Shown here: in pieces, positions 61,009 through 64,000 of the stretch
Layout of the letters: every line of letters starts with the position of its first letter
How positions within the stretch are numbered: the stretch's first letter is position 1
Source: Roseomonas xinghualingensis
GTDB taxonomy: Bacteria > Pseudomonadota > Alphaproteobacteria > Acetobacterales > Acetobacteraceae
DNA length: 64,000 bases
Direction: 5' to 3'
Assembly: GCF_025791835.1 (NCBI RefSeq)
Contig: NZ_JAOXLP010000006.1
Span: 124,001 to 188,000, forward strand
Position numbers and translations under genes: made by a program
The notes under the pieces: model-generated
The model's input: only the letters and a program-made list of their open reading frames with translations
Told to the model about the DNA's origin: nothing
Database searches by the model: none

Positions 61009-62995
61009 GAATGTCGGCGCCCTCTCCGTTGTCATCACCGCGACGGACCGGGCGACCGCCACCATCGACCGGGTGCGGGACCGGCTCGGCACGACGGTGG
61101 AGCCTGCCCGCCAGCTCAGCGCGGCCTTTGGCCGTCTTGGCGAGGCGTCGGGGCTGGCCCGGGTTCATGCCGGCCTCACCGCGGCGGCAGGAAGCGCGCT
61201 CTCCATGGCGCGCAACGTGGCGACCGCCGCGATCCCGCTGGCCGGCGGAGGCCTCGCGGCGGGTGCGTCCATGGCCGCGACGCAGTTCATCAGCTCGGGG
61301 CGGCAGATCCTCAGTGCCTCGCGGCAGCTGAACATGTCGGTGGAGAACCTGCACGCCTTCCAGAACGGGGCACGGCTTGCCGGGGTCTCGGCCGAGGATG
61401 CCACCGAAGGGCTGAAGGGCTTCGGCCAGGTTCTCTACGACGCCGTGGGCGGCCGGAACATGGAGGCGGCTGCGGCGGCTGCGATCCCCCGGATCGGCTT
61501 CGCACTGCGGGACGCCTCAGGACGCGCCCGAACGGCGCAGGACGCGCTGGGAGACCTGGCGGACAGCATTGCGCGGCTGAACGACGCCCCTCGCGAGCAG
61601 CAGCAGCTTGCCCGCGTCTGGGGAGTGGAGAACCTTCTTCCGGTCCTTCGCCGTGGGCGTGCCAGCGTTGCGGAACTCGTCCGCGAGGGCCGCTCCATGG
61701 GCGTGATCACCCGCGATCAGGCCGAGCAGGCGAAGCGCCTGAATGACGAGTGGAACCGCCTGCGCCTGACCGGCGACATCCTCGCCATCACGGTGGGCGG
61801 GACCATGGCGCCGGCCCTGCAGCGTGCGGCGACCCGCACGAATGACTGGACCCGCGCGAACGGAGAATGGCTGGCGACGAACATCGTCACCCGCCTGGAG
61901 CAGATGGGCCGCGGCTCCTGGACTGTCGTCTCGGCGATCGACAAGGCGGTGGTCTCCACCATCGGCTGGGAGCGCGCCACGGTGGTGCTGGAGGCGCTGC
62001 TCGCGGCAAAGCTCCTGAAGACGCTGACCGGGATCAACGCTGCTGCGCTGGCCCTCAGCGTGACGCGCCTTCCTCCCTGGGCTCTGGCGCTGCTCGGGGC
62101 TGGTGGCTTGGTCGTGGGCAACGCTCTTCTGGACCGGCGTGCATTGCACGACGAGGCCCGCCAGAGCGCGGAGGACCGGGAGGCCGGGCGCACCGGCTGG
62201 AAGATCGGCGGCAGGCCTGCCGGCGAGGTCCTGGGCAACGCCTGGCAGGGTGTCCGCTCCTTCTTCGGCTTCGGAAGCGGGGGTGGCTCAACCGCCGGCA
62301 CCGGGCGCGGCGCGAGCGGTGCGCCTACCGAGGCTCAGCGCGAGGCGTTCGAGCATTTCCGGCGGATGGGGTGGTCGCCCGAGGCCGCGACGGGGATCGT
62401 CGCCAATGGCGTCCACGAGAGCGGCCCCAACCTCGATCCGCGCGCCATTGGCGACAACGGCGCGAGCTATGGCTCCTTCCAGTGGAACCGCCGGGCCGGC
62501 CGACAGGACGAGTTCCGCCGCTGGGCGGGCAAGGACATCCGCGAAAGCACCGCGGCGGAGCAGCGCGAGTTTCTGAACTACGAGATGACGCAGGGGAGTG
62601 ATGCCTCCCTGCGCCTCGCAGGACAGGCGCTGCGCCAGGCTCGCACGGCGGCCGAAGCCGCCCGGGTCATGTCCCTGAAGAACATGCGCCCGGCTGGCAG
62701 GTACGGCGAAGCGGTCGCGAGGGGTGCGACGGCAGAAGGCCTGCTACCCCAGCTCAATCGTCCGGCAACGCCTGCCACGCCCTCTGCATCGACGCCCGCG
62801 CCCTCTCCTGCGGCGCCCGTCGTGGTGCCCAGCCCGATGGATGGCCCCCGCGCGGATCGCGGCGGGCGGGTTCAGGTGGATGTCGCCTTCAGCAATGCGC
62901 CTCGCAACATGCGCGCGGCGGTGCGGCCAGAAGGTAACATCGACGCGGCCCCGCCACGTATCGAGACAGCCATGCAGGGGGCGGACCTCGGATGA
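60998..62995 (+). CDS. Tape measure protein with C-terminal tail lysozyme domain
   Basis: 665 residues from GTG 60998 (AAGGAGG 9 nt upstream). The N-terminal and middle parts are helical and hydrophobic as in tape measures (ALSVVITATDRATATIDRVRDRL; helices such as WALALLGAGGLVVGNALL). Residues about 445-585 form a phage tail lysozyme domain: FEHFRRMGWSPEAATGIVANGVHESGPNLDP, then GASYGSFQWNRRAGRQ, with Glu in HESG as likely catalytic residue. The end is Pro/Ala-rich linker. Length predicts a fairly short tail. Confidence 0.92.
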   Translation: MANENVGALSVVITATDRATATIDRVRDRLGTTVEPARQLSAAFGRLGEASGLARVHAGLTAAAGSALSMARNVATAAIPLAGGGLAAGASMAATQFISSGRQILSASRQLNMSVENLHAFQNGARLAGVSAEDATEGLKGFGQVLYDAVGGRNMEAAAAAAIPRIGFALRDASGRARTAQDALGDLADSIARLNDAPREQQQLARVWGVENLLPVLRRGRASVAELVREGRSMGVITRDQAEQAKRLNDEWNRLRLTGDILAITVGGTMAPALQRAATRTNDWTRANGEWLATNIVTRLEQMGRGSWTVVSAIDKAVVSTIGWERATVVLEALLAAKLLKTLTGINAAALALSVTRLPPWALALLGAGGLVVGNALLDRRALHDEARQSAEDREAGRTGWKIGGRPAGEVLGNAWQGVRSFFGFGSGGGSTAGTGRGASGAPTEAQREAFEHFRRMGWSPEAATGIVANGVHESGPNLDPRAIGDNGASYGSFQWNRRAGRQDEFRRWAGKDIRESTAAEQREFLNYEMTQGSDASLRLAGQALRQARTAAEAARVMSLKNMRPAGRYGEAVARGATAEGLLPQLNRPATPATPSASTPAPSPAAPVVVPSPMDGPRADRGGRVQVDVAFSNAPRNMRAAVRPEGNIDAAPPRIETAMQGADLG

Positions 62996-63783
62996 GCGGC
63001 TCCTATCCCCGGTGGCGGGACCATCTCCGCCCTGCCTTCTGGCGCGACGTTCATTTCAAGGTCATCGGTTCGGAAGGGCTCGCGGGGCGTCGCGTGCACC
63101 TCCACGAGTACCCCTTCCGGGACGAGCCCTGGGCGGAGGATCTCGGCCGCCGGACCCGCAGCTTCACGGTTCGAGGCTACCTCATCGGCGACGATGTGGA
63201 TCAACAGCTTCTGGACATTGAAGCGGCGGCTGAGCAGCCGGGTTCCGGCACCCTGGTCCACCCGCTTCGGGGCGAGATGGAGGTCACCCTGCTTGCCCTG
63301 GGCTGGTCGGACGCCTGGGACGAGGGACGGGTGGTCCGTCTCATCATGGAGTTCGTGGAGACCGGCGCCCGCCGCTTCCCCACCAGCATCATGGACGGCG
63401 CCGCCGAGATCGAGGGCGCGGCCGCGCATCTGGAAGGCGTGGCTGGCGAGGCCGGCGAGAGGGGCATTCTGGACACGCTGAAGGAGGGTTACGAGGGCGC
63501 CCAGCGCATCGTGAAGACCGCCCGGTCCTATGCGGCCACGGCCCGGCAGGCGGTGAGCAGCGCCACCCGCGTGATCCGCAGCGTCAGCTCCATCGCGAGC
63601 GCCGCTGGTCTTGGCAACGTTGGGCGCTTCATCAACAAGGCAACGCGTGGCGTGAACAGGGACCTGGGAATGGCGAGTAGCTTCACAGGCAGGGTCTCCT
63701 CCATCCTCGGCCGGGTGAATTCGACACGGAACACGGTCACGCGCCTGGGCAACAACGTCACGAGCCTGGCGGAGCGTCTATGA
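62992..63783 (+). CDS. DNA circularisation/tail protein N-like (Mu gpN N-terminal part)
   Basis: 263 residues. RDVHFKVIGSEGLAGRRVHLHEYPFRDEPWAEDLGRRTRSFTVRGYLIGDD is the DNA_circ_N signature, followed by TLVHPLRGEMEVTLLALGWSD and a helical tail. In Mu the larger gpN is a baseplate/tail protein; here only the N-terminal domain is in this frame and a coupled frame follows. ATGA overlap with the tape measure. Confidence 0.9.
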   Translation: MSGSYPRWRDHLRPAFWRDVHFKVIGSEGLAGRRVHLHEYPFRDEPWAEDLGRRTRSFTVRGYLIGDDVDQQLLDIEAAAEQPGSGTLVHPLRGEMEVTLLALGWSDAWDEGRVVRLIMEFVETGARRFPTSIMDGAAEIEGAAAHLEGVAGEAGERGILDTLKEGYEGAQRIVKTARSYAATARQAVSSATRVIRSVSSIASAAGLGNVGRFINKATRGVNRDLGMASSFTGRVSSILGRVNSTRNTVTRLGNNVTSLAERL

Positions 63784-64000
63784 GCAGTCCGGCAGAACTC
63801 ATTGCGGCCCTTCGGGCCCTCGTTGCCGGAGTGGCGGACGCCGTCTTCGACCCGGAGGAGCGCCTGGACGCTCTCATGGCCCTCGCCACGGCGTCTGGTG
63901 GGGCGGAGGAGGACCAGGCGCTGGCAGCGGTGGGCCGCCGGACGGCTCTGGCGGCGCTGGCGCGTGCCGTGTCCGACTGGGATCCCCGATCCTTTGACGA
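63780..64000 (+). CDS. Phage tail protein, 3'-truncated by the window edge
   Basis: Frame open from ATG 63780 (ATGA overlap with the gpN-like gene) to the end. The visible 73 residues (SSPAELIAALRALVAGVADAVFDPEERLDALMALATASGG...VGRRTALAALARAVSDWDPRSFDD) resemble the second half of gpN-type proteins, so gpN may be split into two genes here. Baseplate genes should follow outside the window. Confidence 0.75.
   Translation, partial: MSSPAELIAALRALVAGVADAVFDPEERLDALMALATASGGAEEDQALAAVGRRTALAALARAVSDWDPRSFD

Overview
This is a GC-rich alphaproteobacterial chromosome segment, most likely an Acetobacteraceae member of the Roseomonas type. The FlbT/FlaF flagellin regulators, a FlbD-type sigma-54 activator, the DUF2842 protein and the GC-biased codon use support an alphaproteobacterium; the family-level placement is inference. 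Positions 1-32,594 are chromosome backbone. Positions from about 32,595 to the right edge are one prophage that runs out of the window.

Backbone: a 5'-truncated CaiB/BaiF CoA-transferase, a chemoreceptor, the phosphatidylserine/phosphatidylethanolamine pair pssA-psd with a LysM protein, a convergent cytochrome b561 / cytochrome c' pair, tRNA-Pro(CGG) with promoter and terminator, a TorF-type porin, apt, and an AbrB-type membrane protein beside a divergent solute-binding protein. The flagellar block follows. On the minus strand flgE-flgK-flgL-flagellin-flbT-flaF-DUF1217 supply hook, junction and filament. On the plus strand fliK-flgD-fliF-fliG-fliH-fliN-flbD-flhA-flhF-flhG supply the hook ruler, cap, MS-ring, rotor switch, export gate and placement GTPase/ATPase. 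The two arms diverge from 17.86-18.10 kb, where a sigma-54-type GG-N10-GC promoter faces each way, and the cluster carries its own sigma-54 activator. fliI, fliP/Q/R, flhB and motA/B are not in the window. A TPR-methyltransferase, obgE, rpmA, rplU and tRNA-Ser(CGA) complete the backbone.

Prophage: a tyrosine integrase abuts the 3' end of tRNA-Ser(CGA), the presumed attB. Fifteen to sixteen small minus-strand genes (34.0-40.8 kb), nearly all joined by ATGA/TGATG-type overlaps, form the leftward early operon. It includes an AlpA-like putative excisionase, a DnaN-like sliding clamp, a MazG-like protein and a MarR-type regulator. A lambda-like immunity region lies at 40.86-41.33 kb: a repressor and a Cro-like gene lie between and beside two similar promoters carrying three related 17-bp operators. 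The rightward early operon (41.3-46.3 kb) encodes a possible CII-like regulator, a PD-(D/E)XK-type nuclease, an HNH endonuclease, a GapR-like protein, a DUF1376 replication protein and a possible late regulator. An AT-richer minus-strand two-gene cassette at 46.36-48.40 kb (RelA/SpoT-domain protein plus NdpA/YejK-like nucleoid-associated protein) interrupts the plus-strand genes and is the best candidate for an undescribed system, possibly phage defence or lysogenic conversion. From 48.7 kb the late genes are a lambda-like head module (terminase, gpW, portal, S49 protease, scaffold, decoration, capsid) followed by a Mu-like contractile tail module (DUF2635, sheath, tube, chaperone with probable -1 frameshift, tape measure with lysozyme domain, gpN-like protein). 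Lysis, baseplate and fibre genes and attR lie beyond the right edge.
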